A DNA stretch of 64,000 nt, taken from contig NZ_CP042176.1 in NCBI RefSeq assembly GCF_005937885.2, positions 6,257,501 through 6,321,500 on the forward strand, read 5' to 3'. This DNA is from Bradyrhizobium sp. KBS0727 (GTDB taxonomy: Bacteria; Pseudomonadota; Alphaproteobacteria; Rhizobiales; Xanthobacteraceae). This document shows positions 1 through 7,483 of the stretch, one piece after another (the stretch's first letter is position 1; each line of letters starts with the position of its first letter). Both the position numbers and the translations under genes were made by a program. The notes under the pieces were generated by a model. It was not told the origin of the DNA, searched no databases, and worked only from the letters and a program-made list of their open reading frames with translations.

Positions 1-817
1 GGAAAACTATCCGGGCTTCGCCGACGTCATCCAGGGCCCCTGGCTGATGGAGCAGATGGAGAAGCAGGCCGCCCATGTCGGCACCAAGATCGTCACCGAT
101 CTCGTCACCAAGCTCGAGCTGTCGCAGCGGCCGTTCCGCCTGACCTGCGACAGTGGCGAGGTCTATCTCGCCGAGACCGTGGTTTTGGCCACCGGCGCGC
201 AGGCGCGCTGGCTCGGCATCGCCTCGGAAGAGACCTTCAAGGGCTTCGGCGTCTCGGCCTGCGCGACCTGCGACGGCTTCTTCTATCGCGGCAAGGAAGT
301 GGTGGTGGTCGGCGGCGGCAACACCGCGGTCGAGGAAGCGCTGTTCCTGACCAACTTCGCCTCGCAGGTCACGATCGTGCATCGCCGCAATCATTTCCGC
401 GCCGAGCGCATCCTGCAGGAGCGCCTGTTCAAGCATCCCAAGATCAAGGTGGTCTGGGACTCGGCGATCGACGAGATCTGCGGCACCCATAACCCGGACA
501 AGGTCACCCATGTCCGGCTGAAAAACGTCAAGACCGGCGCGCTGACGGAGGTGCCGGCGGACGGCGTCTTCATCGCCATCGGTCACGCACCGGCAACCGA
601 CCTCGTCGCCGGCCAGATCAAGCTGAAACCATCCGGCTATGTCGAGGTGGCGCCGAACTCGACCGCGACCTCGGTGCCCGGCCTGTTTGCCGCCGGCGAC
701 GTCGCCGACGAAACCTGGCGGCAGGCGGTTACGGCCGCCGGCCTCGGCTGCATGGCAGCCCTTGAAGCTGAACGTTTCCTGGCTTTGCGCGCGAGCGATC
801 GCGCCGCGGCAGAATAG
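1..817 (+). CDS. trxB: Thioredoxin reductase, 3' part (5' end outside window)
   Basis: The frame is open from nucleotide 2 and ends with TAG at 815-817, so only the C-terminal part (about 271 residues) is present. It reduces thioredoxin with NADPH through FAD and a redox-active disulfide in the cytoplasm. The visible sequence has the FAD-side motif VVLATGAQA, the active-site CATC (nt 260-271), the NADPH-binding VVVGGGNTAVEEA, the HRRNHFRA phosphate-binding stretch and the C-terminal FAD motif FAAGDVAD. All redox and cofactor motifs expected in this part are intact. The next gene, a LysR regulator on the same strand, starts three bases after the stop, so the two are probably cotranscribed. Confidence 0.95.
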   Translation, partial: ENYPGFADVIQGPWLMEQMEKQAAHVGTKIVTDLVTKLELSQRPFRLTCDSGEVYLAETVVLATGAQARWLGIASEETFKGFGVSACATCDGFFYRGKEVVVVGGGNTAVEEALFLTNFASQVTIVHRRNHFRAERILQERLFKHPKIKVVWDSAIDEICGTHNPDKVTHVRLKNVKTGALTEVPADGVFIAIGHAPATDLVAGQIKLKPSGYVEVAPNSTATSVPGLFAAGDVADETWRQAVTAAGLGCMAALEAERFLALRASDRAAAE

Positions 818-819
818 AC

Positions 820-1743
820 ATGCCTCGAACGCGAAACGGATCTACGGACATGGATTGGGACAAGCTGAAGGTGTTTCACGCAGCGGCGGAAGCGGGAAGC
901 TTCACGCATGCCGGCGAGCAACTGGGGCTTTCGCAATCGGCGGTATCGCGCCAGGTCAGCGCGCTGGAGCAGGAGCTCTCGGTATCGCTGTTCCATCGCC
1001 ATGCCCGCGGGCTGATCCTTACCGAGCAGGGCGACCTGCTGTTCCGCACCGCGCATGACGTGTTCATGCAGCTGCAGGCGGCGCGCGCCAAGCTCACCGA
1101 CAGCCGCGAGCGGCCGAGCGGCGACCTCAAGATCACGACGCCGCCCGCGCTCGGCATCAACTGGCTGATTCCGCGGCTCGACGAGTTCACCGCGCTCTAC
1201 CCGGACATCCGCATCTCGCTGATCGTGACCGACGAGGATCTCGATCTGTCGATGCGCGAGGCCGACGTCGCGATCCGCACCCGCAAGCCGACCCAGCCCG
1301 ACCTGATCCAGCGCAAGCTGTTCTCGATCGGCTTCCATGCCTACTGCTCGCCGGAATACATCAAGCGTTTCGGCACGCCGCGCACGCTCGACGATCTCGA
1401 CTCGCATCGCATCATCATGCTCGGCGACGCGCAGGTGCCGCCGCATCTGCAGAACCGCTCCTGGCTGATCGACGCCGGCCGCAACGGCTCGGGTCCGCGC
1501 GAACCGTTCTTCAAGGTCAACAACATCCTGGGACTGGTGCGCGCCTGCCAGCAGGGGCTCGGTATCGCCGCGCTGCCGGACTATCTGGTCGAGGAAAACA
1601 ACCGGCTGGTGCAGCTGTTCGGCGAAACCGACTCGATCCAGGTCGACACCTATTTCGTCTATCCGGAAGAGCTCAAGACGGTAGCGCGGGTGCAGGTGTT
1701 CCGCGACTTCGTGGTCAGCAAGGCGCAGCGCTGGCCGTCCTAG
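820..1743 (+). CDS. LysR family transcriptional regulator
   Basis: A 307-residue LysR-type regulator. The N-terminal winged helix-turn-helix (about residues 12-72, with SFTHAGEQLGLSQSAVSRQV) is followed by a substrate-binding domain (about 100-300) opening with GDLKITTPPALG. Position 820 directly follows the trxB stop, but an in-frame ATG at 850 gives the more typical LysR start MDWDKLKVF; neither has a strong Shine-Dalgarno. Close linkage to trxB on the same strand suggests cotranscription and possibly a redox role. That role is inferred from position only; the effector is unknown. Confidence 0.9.
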   Translation: MPRTRNGSTDMDWDKLKVFHAAAEAGSFTHAGEQLGLSQSAVSRQVSALEQELSVSLFHRHARGLILTEQGDLLFRTAHDVFMQLQAARAKLTDSRERPSGDLKITTPPALGINWLIPRLDEFTALYPDIRISLIVTDEDLDLSMREADVAIRTRKPTQPDLIQRKLFSIGFHAYCSPEYIKRFGTPRTLDDLDSHRIIMLGDAQVPPHLQNRSWLIDAGRNGSGPREPFFKVNNILGLVRACQQGLGIAALPDYLVEENNRLVQLFGETDSIQVDTYFVYPEELKTVARVQVFRDFVVSKAQRWPS

Positions 1744-1880
1744 AGTCTGATCGGTTCTGATGGGATCAGAACCGGGCTCTAGCCTTTTTTTGACGCGTTT
1801 TCTACCGCAGATAAGTCTACGCAATCTGCGTAAACTTGATTGCTATGTGAACCGGTATCCACTTCACTCGAAAACGCTCT
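1742..1880 (-). repeat. Interspersed palindromic repeat, family A copy 1
   Basis: Contains the hairpin GTTCTGATgggATCAGAAC, then a gacgcgtttt block and, after an inserted stretch, aaccggtatccacttc and tcgaaaacgct. The same ordered blocks recur near 14.76, 27.45, 40.9, 46.77 and 51.4 kb in either orientation, always between genes. The copy directly follows the LysR gene and could act as a transcript end. Confidence 0.75.
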
Positions 1881-1889
1881 GGCAGTGGG

Positions 1890-2143
1890 TGACTTTGTCA
1901 TCCCGCTTCCGGACGCGCTGATATTACACAGGGCCCGCTCTCCGCATGACTGACATGCGGCTCGGGCGGTTGCTGCGAGGCGCCGATGGGGATCATAGTG
2001 TTTCCACGCTGAGCGGCCGCGTCGCGCATATGTCCCCCTCCTCCAGTGGCGCGGCAGTTCAGTAATCCCTCTTGGAAGGTGATTGTGTCGGCCTCACGTG
2101 GCCAATACCTTAAGCCGGGCTCTTTTGAGCCCGGCTTTTTTTT
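1890..2143 (+). ncRNA. Possible structured small RNA ending in a strong terminator
   Basis: No convincing protein gene lies here. The stretch contains a two-part hairpin: stem CCGCATG/CATGCGG at 1942-1948/1954-1960, enclosed by GCCCG/CGGGC at 1933-1937/1963-1967. It ends in a 10-bp terminator with a T tract at 2113-2143. A strong terminator some 370 bp after the last coding region, with structure in front of it, suggests an independent transcript. It does not show the conserved sequences of SRP RNA, RNase P RNA or tmRNA. 6S RNA was considered but cannot be shown by eye. Confidence 0.3.
2113..2143 (+). terminator. Strong intrinsic terminator
   Basis: Perfect 10-bp stem AGCCGGGCTC / GAGCCCGGCT with a four-base T loop, followed by a run of eight or more T. 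The T tract lies only on the + side, so it terminates rightward transcription. Confidence 0.85.
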
Positions 2144-2239
2144 CGTCCGCACGTCATGTTGGTACGCGGATTGACAATGCGGTCTGCCGCACCCATCATC
2201 TGCGAATGATCACGAGTTCGTGCGCATCGCTGTCGTCGA

Positions 2240-2334
2240 AAAAAGGTCCCCTTCCGGGGACCCGAGATCGACGCGCGTAATAATCTTCACGCCTGCCCGA
2301 TCCCGAAACCCCGCCGCGAGGTCGGGGTTTTTTA
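2240..2334 (+). promoter_or_regulatory. Leader with tandem hairpins before dapA-like gene
   Basis: Two hairpins stand in the leader. GGTCCCC-ttcc-GGGGACC at 2245-2262 is preceded by six A, so it could also terminate leftward transcription. AACCCCG...CGGGGTT at 2307-2329 is followed by six T, an intrinsic terminator ending about 45 nt before the start codon at 2379. Either it ends an upstream small transcript, or it is an attenuator of the aldolase gene. A TTGACA at 2171 is a possible -35 box. A 24-codon frame (2206-2280) crosses the first hairpin but has no clear ribosome-binding site. Confidence 0.4.
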
Positions 2335-2378
2335 TTGGTCCCGTCTCCGGCTCTCTAAGCCCTCAAGGAGATGGAACG

Positions 2379-3311
2379 ATGACCGACCAACCAACACCCG
2401 CTCTGCAAAGCCGGCTGCAAGGCCTGTGGCTGCCCCTCGTCACGCCGTTTCGGAACGGTGAACTCGACGAGCCCAGCCTGCGGCGGCTTGTCCGGCACTA
2501 TGCGCGCGGCCCGGTCGACGGGCTGATCCTCGCCGCCACCTCGGGTGAAGGCATGTCGCTTGGCGCCGACGAACTCGAGCGGCTGGTGGCGCTGACATAC
2601 GAGGAAATATCCGGCAGCGGACGCAGCCTGCCGATCTGCCTCGGCCTGTCGGGCGCCAGCACCTCGAAGATGCTGGATACGCTGGACGAGACCGCGGTCT
2701 GGCCGATCGACGGCTATCTGATCGCAAGCCCCTATTACACGCGGCCGTCGCAGCGCGGTCTCGTGCAGCATTTCAAGGCACTCGCCGATCACGCCTCCTG
2801 GCCGATCGTGCTCTACAACATCCCGTATCGCACCGCGGTCAATCTCACGAACGAGACGCTGCTCGAGCTCGCCGAACATCGAAACATCGTCGGCATCAAG
2901 GACTGCAGCAGCGACCGCGACCAGTCGGTCGACTTCCTGAGGCGGCGTCCGGCCGGCTTCCGCGTGCTGACCGGCGAGGACGCGCACTATCACGAAGCGC
3001 TCGGCGACGGCGCCGACGGCGGCATCCTGTTGTCGGCACATCTGGAAACCGAGGCGTTCGCATCGGTGCATACACTGATGAAGCAGGGCGACCGCGACGG
3101 CGCGTTGGCGTGCTGGGAAAGTATTTCCGAACTGACGCGGCTGTTGTTCGCCGAGCCGAGCCCGGCGCCGGCGAAATACTGGCTGGCGCATCAGGGGCTG
3201 ATCGACAGCGCCGAGGTTCGATTGCCGATGGTGGAGGTGAGCCAGGAGCTCGCTGTGCTGCTCGATGCCGACATCGCGCGGCGCAGGCCACCGTTGTTGC
3301 GGCGCGCCTGA
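2379..3311 (+). CDS. DapA/N-acetylneuraminate lyase family aldolase
   Basis: A 310-residue class I aldolase of the dihydrodipicolinate synthase family, which condenses or cleaves pyruvate with an aldehyde through a lysine Schiff base. The catalytic Tyr146 (in YNIPYRT) and Schiff-base Lys174 (in GIKDCS) are present, as is the N-terminal pyruvate-binding ATSGEG (usual form GTTGE). Start: AAGGAG at 2365-2370 eight bases before the ATG. It stands alone, away from lysine genes, so it may be a paralogue with another substrate rather than the housekeeping DapA; sequence alone does not decide. A terminator-like hairpin lies in its leader. Confidence 0.85.
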   Translation: MTDQPTPALQSRLQGLWLPLVTPFRNGELDEPSLRRLVRHYARGPVDGLILAATSGEGMSLGADELERLVALTYEEISGSGRSLPICLGLSGASTSKMLDTLDETAVWPIDGYLIASPYYTRPSQRGLVQHFKALADHASWPIVLYNIPYRTAVNLTNETLLELAEHRNIVGIKDCSSDRDQSVDFLRRRPAGFRVLTGEDAHYHEALGDGADGGILLSAHLETEAFASVHTLMKQGDRDGALACWESISELTRLLFAEPSPAPAKYWLAHQGLIDSAEVRLPMVEVSQELAVLLDADIARRRPPLLRRA

Positions 3312-3316
3312 TGTTG

Positions 3317-3350
3317 TTCTCCCTCTTGCCATATACGGCGAGAGGGAGAA
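3317..3350. terminator. Inverted repeat after dapA-like gene
   Basis: Perfect 10-bp inverted repeat TTCTCCCTCT / AGAGGGAGAA with a 14-nt loop between two convergent genes. It has no T tract, so termination is possible but not certain. Confidence 0.45.
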
Positions 3351-3357
3351 TGGCCTG

Positions 3358-3498
3358 CTAGCTGACCAGCAGCCGATAGGTCATGACAGGCGCGAAGCCG
3401 AGCAGCATCGCCCAGATCGCAAATGACGACACCAAGAGAACGTCGTGCATTCGCTGGGCGTGCTCGCAGATCGGATATTTCTTGTTGTCGCCGGACAT
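3358..3498 (-). CDS. 46-aa single-span membrane mini-protein
   Basis: A short frame beginning MSGDNKKYPICEH, then a hydrophobic stretch (about residues 19-45) with LLVSSFAIWAMLLGFAPVM, so a small membrane protein with a polar N-terminus is predicted. A GGGGGA element lies just before the ATG. No family is recognised. A second mini-protein of similar design (3811-3945) is encoded divergently. The good ribosome site and clear two-part composition argue for a real gene. Confidence 0.6.
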   Translation of the reverse strand: MSGDNKKYPICEHAQRMHDVLLVSSFAIWAMLLGFAPVMTYRLLVS

Positions 3499-3810
3499 TG
3501 GTATCCCCCCGTTTTTTCTTGAGGGAGTATCCATACGCGTAAAATTTTAATGTTGCGGGCGACGCGTCGCTCGCCTTTGAAGCTTCGCGGTCGCCAGGCG
3601 TTAACCACCCGACGCCGATCGAAACGCGTGCGGCCCTGCGACCGGCCTCGTCGATCGACCTCTCATATAGCGGTGTCGATCAACCCGCCGCGCCTCGGTG
3701 GTTAATCGGTGGTAGCACCTGCGGTCAAATGCGAGCGAAAATGCGACCGGGTTTTTAAAACCGAACGCGTATCAACATCCCCGCAACAACAAAAAACGCG
3801 GGGGCGCGTC
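3499..3810. other. Divergent intergenic region between two mini-protein genes
   Basis: Holds no gene I can support. It carries a separated inverted repeat (TTAACCACC at 3601-3609, GGTGGTTAA at 3697-3705) and a small palindrome GGTTTTTAAAACC near 3750-3763. Both could be regulatory sites for the two divergent small genes. TTAACC resembles part of a CtrA site, but no full CtrA box was identified. Confidence 0.4.
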
Positions 3811-3945
3811 GTGAATTTCGAAAACAACACCATCCCTGAACAACAGGGCTTTACGACCGAGGACATCTTGTGGGCCGTCGGCATCTGGTCGGTGATCCTG
3901 ACCCTGTCGCCGGTTGTCGTGTTTTACGTGCTGATGGTGGCGTAG
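3811..3945 (+). CDS. 44-aa single-span membrane mini-protein (GTG start)
   Basis: Starts at GTG 3811 with a GGGGGCG ribosome site eight bases upstream. The polar N-terminus NFENNTIPEQQGFTTEDI is followed by a hydrophobic helix (about residues 20-43). Earlier in-frame starts exist, but their upstream residues are basic and lack a ribosome site. No family is recognised. Like the divergent 46-aa protein, it has a short charged head and a C-terminal membrane helix, and they may be expressed together. Confidence 0.6.
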   Translation: MNFENNTIPEQQGFTTEDILWAVGIWSVILTLSPVVVFYVLMVA

Positions 3946-3966
3946 GCGCGCGTCCAACGCACGCCG

Positions 3967-4090
3967 TCGTTCCGGGGCGATGCGAAGCATCGAACTACGG
4001 TGCGCAATTGCGCATCTGAGAATCTCGAGATTCGCCGGTGCGCAATTGCGCACCTGAGGTCTGGTCCTTCGGACCATCCCGGAATGACTG
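3967..4090. repeat. Interspersed repeat, family E copy 1
   Basis: Contains TGCGCAATTGCGCA twice (4001-4014 and 4039-4052), an inner palindrome AATCTCGAGATT between them, and the ends cgttccgg and ccggaatgac. A diverged copy with the same order of parts lies at 45903-45998. Typical of palindromic extragenic repeats; no coding capacity. Confidence 0.7.
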
Positions 4091-4108
4091 CGAGATAAAT
4101 GGACACCC

Positions 4109-4134
4109 AAAAAAAACGCGCGGAGCCCGCGCGT
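4109..4134 (-). terminator. Intrinsic terminator of the ParA gene
   Basis: Read leftward, stem ACGCGCGG / CCGCGCGT with a 3-nt loop is followed by eight T. It lies just beyond the ParA stop codon. Confidence 0.85.
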
Positions 4135-4162
4135 TCTTTGTCGTCCAGACCTGACGGCGTTG

Positions 4163-4843
4163 TTACGCCGCCTGCTTGTGCATGGCGCCCGATGCCGACG
4201 CCGTCCCGCGGATCGCCTTGATCGAACGTTCGATCGCGGCCCACAGCCGGCTGATCTCGGCGGCAGCGCGGCCTTCCGCGTAATATTCGCGGGCGCCTTC
4301 GCCCTGGCTCAACGCCATCAAGAGATCGGCACGGTTGGTGATCTGACCGCTCCACACCGGCGCGCGGAACTTGGTCAGCGCTTCACGCGCGATGGCGACG
4401 ATGCGGCTTTCGGCGCCGTCACGTTCGGCAGGCGCGCCGTTGATGACGACCGCATAAGGCTTGCGCGCCGAGCGGCAGGTCAGAATGGTTTCCTGCACCG
4501 CGTTGACGTCGAACACGCCGGGCCGCGCCGGAATGATCACCATCGTCGCATTCCGGATCGCGTCGTCGACGACCGCCGACAGATTCGGCGGCGTGTCGAT
4601 GAACACCCACTCGACGCCGTCACGCTTGGCGGCGGCGATGATGCCGCTGACCGAATTCACCGCGGCCTTGATCGGCGGCTCGTTGGTGCCGCGCAATTTG
4701 TGCCAGAGAGTGAGTGACCCCTGCGGATCGGCATCGACCATCAGGATCGGTTTCGTTGCCTTGTGAACATGGGCAGCGAGGTGAGCAGCCAGGGTACTTT
4801 TTCCCGAGCCCCCCTTACGCGAAGCGAAAACTATGACGTTCAT
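4163..4843 (-). CDS. Orphan ParA/MinD-type ATPase
   Basis: A 226-residue deviant-Walker ATPase. KGGSGKST (residues 10-17) is the Walker A with signature lysine, MVDADPQGS the switch I region, and FIDTPPNLS the Walker B. ParA-type proteins dimerise with ATP and position DNA or protein cargo. No ParB gene or obvious parS site is nearby, so this is an orphan, not a chromosome-partition pair. A CTGGAGG ribosome site precedes the ATG, and a strong terminator follows the gene. Cargo unknown; short-form ParA proteins often serve plasmids, chemoreceptors or envelope complexes. Confidence 0.85.
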   Translation of the reverse strand: MNVIVFASRKGGSGKSTLAAHLAAHVHKATKPILMVDADPQGSLTLWHKLRGTNEPPIKAAVNSVSGIIAAAKRDGVEWVFIDTPPNLSAVVDDAIRNATMVIIPARPGVFDVNAVQETILTCRSARKPYAVVINGAPAERDGAESRIVAIAREALTKFRAPVWSGQITNRADLLMALSQGEGAREYYAEGRAAAEISRLWAAIERSIKAIRGTASASGAMHKQAA

Positions 4844-4877
4844 ACCTTGGCCTCCAGATTGACCCCAGGAGGCGAAA

Positions 4878-5015
4878 ATGAATCAGCGCGCTGATTCGTT
4901 AAAGAAAAATTTGATGGCAGCCGCGATGAAGCCACTGATTTGCCAACAAAGTTGCTTTTTGAGTCACACCGTGCGGTGCAATACAATCAGAAGAGGAATA
5001 GCCGCAACGGCTTGA
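4878..5015 (+). CDS. Possible 45-aa small ORF with strong ribosome site
   Basis: An AGGAGG is placed seven bases before ATG 4878, opening 45 codons that begin MNQRADSLKKN. The protein has three Cys and a basic end and matches no family I know. It is divergent from ParA and ends just before the convergent membrane-protein gene. The ribosome site is the main argument for it; coding bias is weak and the AT-rich stretch may simply be the ParA promoter. Confidence 0.3.
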   Translation: MNQRADSLKKNLMAAAMKPLICQQSCFLSHTVRCNTIRRGIAATA

Positions 5016-5020
5016 TCCGG

Positions 5021-5329
5021 TCATTGCATGGATTTTGCGCGCTGGCGTTCGATCCATTTGCGCTCGAGCCACCCGAGCATCCCCACCATCGGCTTCTGCA
5101 GGACAGGCACATCCTGCGCGAACAAAAGGAGTCCGAGCGGCAGCATCCAGAGTCCGAGCACCGGCAGGAAGCTGAAGATACCGCCGAGGATCAGGAGAAT
5201 GGCGAGCGGAATCCTCGCATAGCGCGACGACGGCCGGCGCAGCCAGCCGACGAATTTCGCCAGCCGCGGCGGCAACTTGTCTTCGAACCAGGCGAAATGC
5301 CGGTCGAGCTCTTGCTGATGATTGCGCAA
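5021..5329 (-). CDS. Small two-helix membrane protein
   Basis: About 102 residues from a TTG start at 5329, chosen because GGAGAGG lies correctly before it; a further in-frame TTG at 5425 gives 134 residues but lacks such a site. A polar N-terminus with WFEDKLPPRLAKFVGWL precedes a hydrophobic hairpin PLAILLILGGIFSFLPVLG / WMLPLGLLLFAQDV, then a basic tail. Overall pattern resembles small inner-membrane proteins of the PGPGW type, but I cannot assign a function. Confidence 0.65.
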   Translation of the reverse strand: MRNHQQELDRHFAWFEDKLPPRLAKFVGWLRRPSSRYARIPLAILLILGGIFSFLPVLGLWMLPLGLLLFAQDVPVLQKPMVGMLGWLERKWIERQRAKSMQ

Positions 5330-5511
5330 CGAACCTCTCCTCTGGCCCTTAGCGTTTTCAAGCGAAGCATGCCCCCGGACTGGCTCCGAAGGTGAGTAGC
5401 GGTTCGCAGGAAGAGAGCGCGTCAAGAGACCAAGGCAGAGATGTTCATCGGTCGCAGCGCCGCAAGGCGTCGGTCTGTCGCACGAAGGGGACTTGAAACG
5501 GCGCGCGGCGA

Positions 5512-5904
5512 TCAGTTCGCGGCGGGCTTTGCCGGCTTGGTCGACCTGGTCGACGGCTTAGTCGATGACTTGCTCGATGACTTGTGCTTGTGCGCCTTGC
5601 TGGCGACCGGCTTCCGCGCCACAGGCCTGATGGTGGTGGGGGCGTCTGCGGCGGCGTTCAGCTCGGGATCCGGCCTGAACTGCGCGCGGCAGGCCGGCGA
5701 GAGCTGGGACTTGTTGCGGGCCATGCAGGCCGTCACCCGCGCAACGTCCGGGATATCCGAACTGCAGAGCCGGAATGCATCGCCGGTGCAGGCTTGCTCC
5801 TGCTCGGGCGTATAGGCCTGGCCGGCGGTGGACCACACCGAAACCGAGAGCGCCGTTGCCAGCATCAATCCAAAATGAAAATTCCTGATCCGGAAAGAAG
5901 TCAT
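5512..5904 (-). CDS. Secreted protein with Cys motif and Lys/Ser-rich tail
   Basis: 130 residues from ATG 5904, which is preceded by a GGGGGG element; an upstream in-frame start would add residues before the signal peptide. A signal peptide (about 1-30, ending STAGQA) leads to a compact four-Cys segment (ACTGDAFRLC, TACMARNKSQLSPAC), then a tail rich in Lys, Ser, Thr and Pro (KSSSKSSTKPSTRSTKP). The Cys segment resembles the small Cys-rich domain common in rhizobial periplasmic proteins. The basic tail may bind polyanions or cell wall; that is inference. Confidence 0.7.
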   Translation of the reverse strand: MTSFRIRNFHFGLMLATALSVSVWSTAGQAYTPEQEQACTGDAFRLCSSDIPDVARVTACMARNKSQLSPACRAQFRPDPELNAAADAPTTIRPVARKPVASKAHKHKSSSKSSTKPSTRSTKPAKPAAN

Positions 5905-6338
5905 CGATCCCCCCAAGGCAGTGTTGGGCGGAATTGTGGGTGAACGGCTGGGCCTTGGCAAGCAGGGGTACACCGCAGGCCACCGCGCAAGCGTCGCGTC
6001 AGTGCTGTAATGATCGGGACGGGGATGAGGCGGACGACGCGGATGGTACAGTTGGGTGGGAACTGCCGTGGAAGCAAATTACCCTTGATAAACCTAGCGA
6101 ATTTGGCCGCGACCGATTTGCTTTTGTAGCACGCATTTGTAGTGAAATCCTAGCGTGCAACACGCCGGCGCTCAGTAAAGAGCCCGCTAGGATCATCCGT
6201 AAGCAGGGTTGTGCAGCAGGCCGCCACGACGGATCACGGCTGTCTGTTCCCAAGCGTTTACACGCGCCGTGTCTTGCTTGGCAGATGTACGCTTTCGCCC
6301 AGACGCGGAACTAAAGTTCAAGCGGGCCCGAACTTAGA
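5905..6338. other. Intergenic region containing the left att repeat
   Basis: 434 bp without a supportable gene. It holds the 17-bp copy of the tRNA-His 3' end at 6044-6060. To its right the sequence becomes visibly richer in A+T than the flanking chromosome, as expected for imported DNA. Frames here are open on both strands by chance and lack ribosome sites. Confidence 0.5.
6044..6060 (+). repeat. att direct repeat (distal copy)
   Basis: tggtacagttgggtggg, identical to 8372-8388 in the same orientation. It equals the last 17 bases (with CCA) of tRNA-His, so it is the attachment-site copy farthest from the tRNA. Confidence 0.8.
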
Positions 6339-6803
6339 TTAGGCTGTGGCCGGAACGGCGATCCTTTCCTTCAGTTCGGTGCAGGTCTTGCGGACCTCCG
6401 CCGTCATCTGCGAACAGTCCTCAATCTGAACGAAGATGCGCTTGGCCTCCTCGCGGTAGCGCATTGCGGTTTCCTTCATCTCCTGGGTCACGGCGAGCGC
6501 ATCGCGGGTCATCGCCTCGCATTGCTTGACGCGCTCGATCAGCTCCGCGCCCATCGCCTCGATGTCTTTCGCTGCAGCTTCGTATTCGCGGACAATGGCT
6601 TCCGCCGTCAGCTTGCCGATCTCCGTGGCCCCGTCGCGGTGCTCGACATAGTCCGGCATCGACCCGGTCGGCTCACGCACCCCTGGCGGCGCGAAAGTGA
6701 CCGGCCGCGGCTCGTGGACTGGCGGCCTGTTTCGAAGCTCCGCCTCGATTTCGCTCTCTAGATCAATGACGCTCGAGACTCGTCCTACTATTGACTGAAC
6801 CAT
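6339..6803 (-). CDS. Coiled-coil protein in the tRNA-His element
   Basis: 154 residues from ATG 6803, with GGGAGT upstream; an earlier in-frame start adds eight residues. A Pro-rich middle (RPPVHEPRPVTFAPPG) is followed by a long helical part (about 65-150) rich in Glu, Ala and Lys, likely a coiled coil. No enzyme motif and no membrane segment. It is the only apparently intact gene inside the decayed element, so it is either surviving cargo or a gene that moved with it. No function can be assigned. Confidence 0.6.
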   Translation of the reverse strand: MVQSIVGRVSSVIDLESEIEAELRNRPPVHEPRPVTFAPPGVREPTGSMPDYVEHRDGATEIGKLTAEAIVREYEAAAKDIEAMGAELIERVKQCEAMTRDALAVTQEMKETAMRYREEAKRIFVQIEDCSQMTAEVRKTCTELKERIAVPATA

Positions 6804-6976
6804 CACTAATACTCCCTTGGTTAACAAAGTGAGTCCTCGTAATCGAGCTTAATCAGACTCCGCTTCTTCGGACGCTGCGCGCCGCGCTCTTGCGAAGGGG
6901 GAAGAGAATATCGCCAAAGTTCCTGTAGTTCTACTGTGATCGATGACGTTTGTTCACTAAACGTTCCATCAATGAA

Positions 6977-7483
6977 TTAGCGACTACGTTTTTCAACGTG
7001 GGACACGGAGGCACAAAGGCTCTCCTGTAGGCTTGGCACTTGATGCTGGCGCATCGCCTCTCGGAGATCAGTCCTGTTAAGGGAAACTAATGCCGGGCCC
7101 CCTATTGCGCAGGGTACCGTTTTGCCAACGGCTTCGCCTGAGAAGGCCACTACATCACGGCTGAAGTCGTATCGTACGGGTGGATTGTTGAAGGTCAGGT
7201 CTAGACCCGGCAGCGACGACCTGAGAGCCCCCACCGTCTTGAGTGTAAGGTCTCGAGTGAAGCCGTTTACTTCGCTAAGTCCTTCAGAATGCAGCTGCCG
7301 CCATCGCGGGCCACGCGAATGCGCTTCATCCCACGCCTGTTTCAAATCGTGCGGGCGCGCATCCGCGAGCACCCGTGGGAGCGCGTCTGCTTGTTGAACG
7401 TCCTTGTCTCGCTTCGCCGCGCCTTCCCGGCGGCGTCTTGAGATAATGAGCTTGTGAACCGCATATCGTGCGGGCGAGGGCAC
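6977..7483 (-). pseudogene. DUF1488-like fragment fused to integrase remnant
   Basis: The last ~80 residues (from about 7222 leftward) include LTFNNPPVRYDFSRDVVAFSG and VPCAI, which resemble the start of DUF1488 proteins common in Bradyrhizobium. The C-terminal half does not continue like the family and stops early. The first ~45 codons overlap the end of the integrase remnant (VHKLIISRRRREG, then ADALPRVLADA) in a different frame. I read it as a chance in-frame junction of two remnants rather than a functional gene. The family match is from memory. Confidence 0.35.

Noticed and set aside
637..1824. 395-codon open frame on the - strand across trxB end and LysR
   Set aside because: Antisense to two clear genes; arises from high GC and codon bias. 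Arg-rich, no motif, no ribosome site.
1890..2143. Identification as 6S RNA, SRP RNA or tmRNA
   Set aside because: The conserved landmarks of SRP RNA and tmRNA are missing and the 6S bubble could not be demonstrated by eye.
1898..2152. 84-codon - strand frame in the intergenic region after LysR
   Set aside because: Starts inside a terminator hairpin and has no coding character.
2379..3311. Assignment as the housekeeping dapA of lysine synthesis
   Set aside because: Motifs fit the family, but the usual neighbourhood is absent, so no gene symbol is given.
5934..6314. 126-codon + strand frame across the left att repeat
   Set aside because: No ribosome site, mixed composition, crosses the element boundary.
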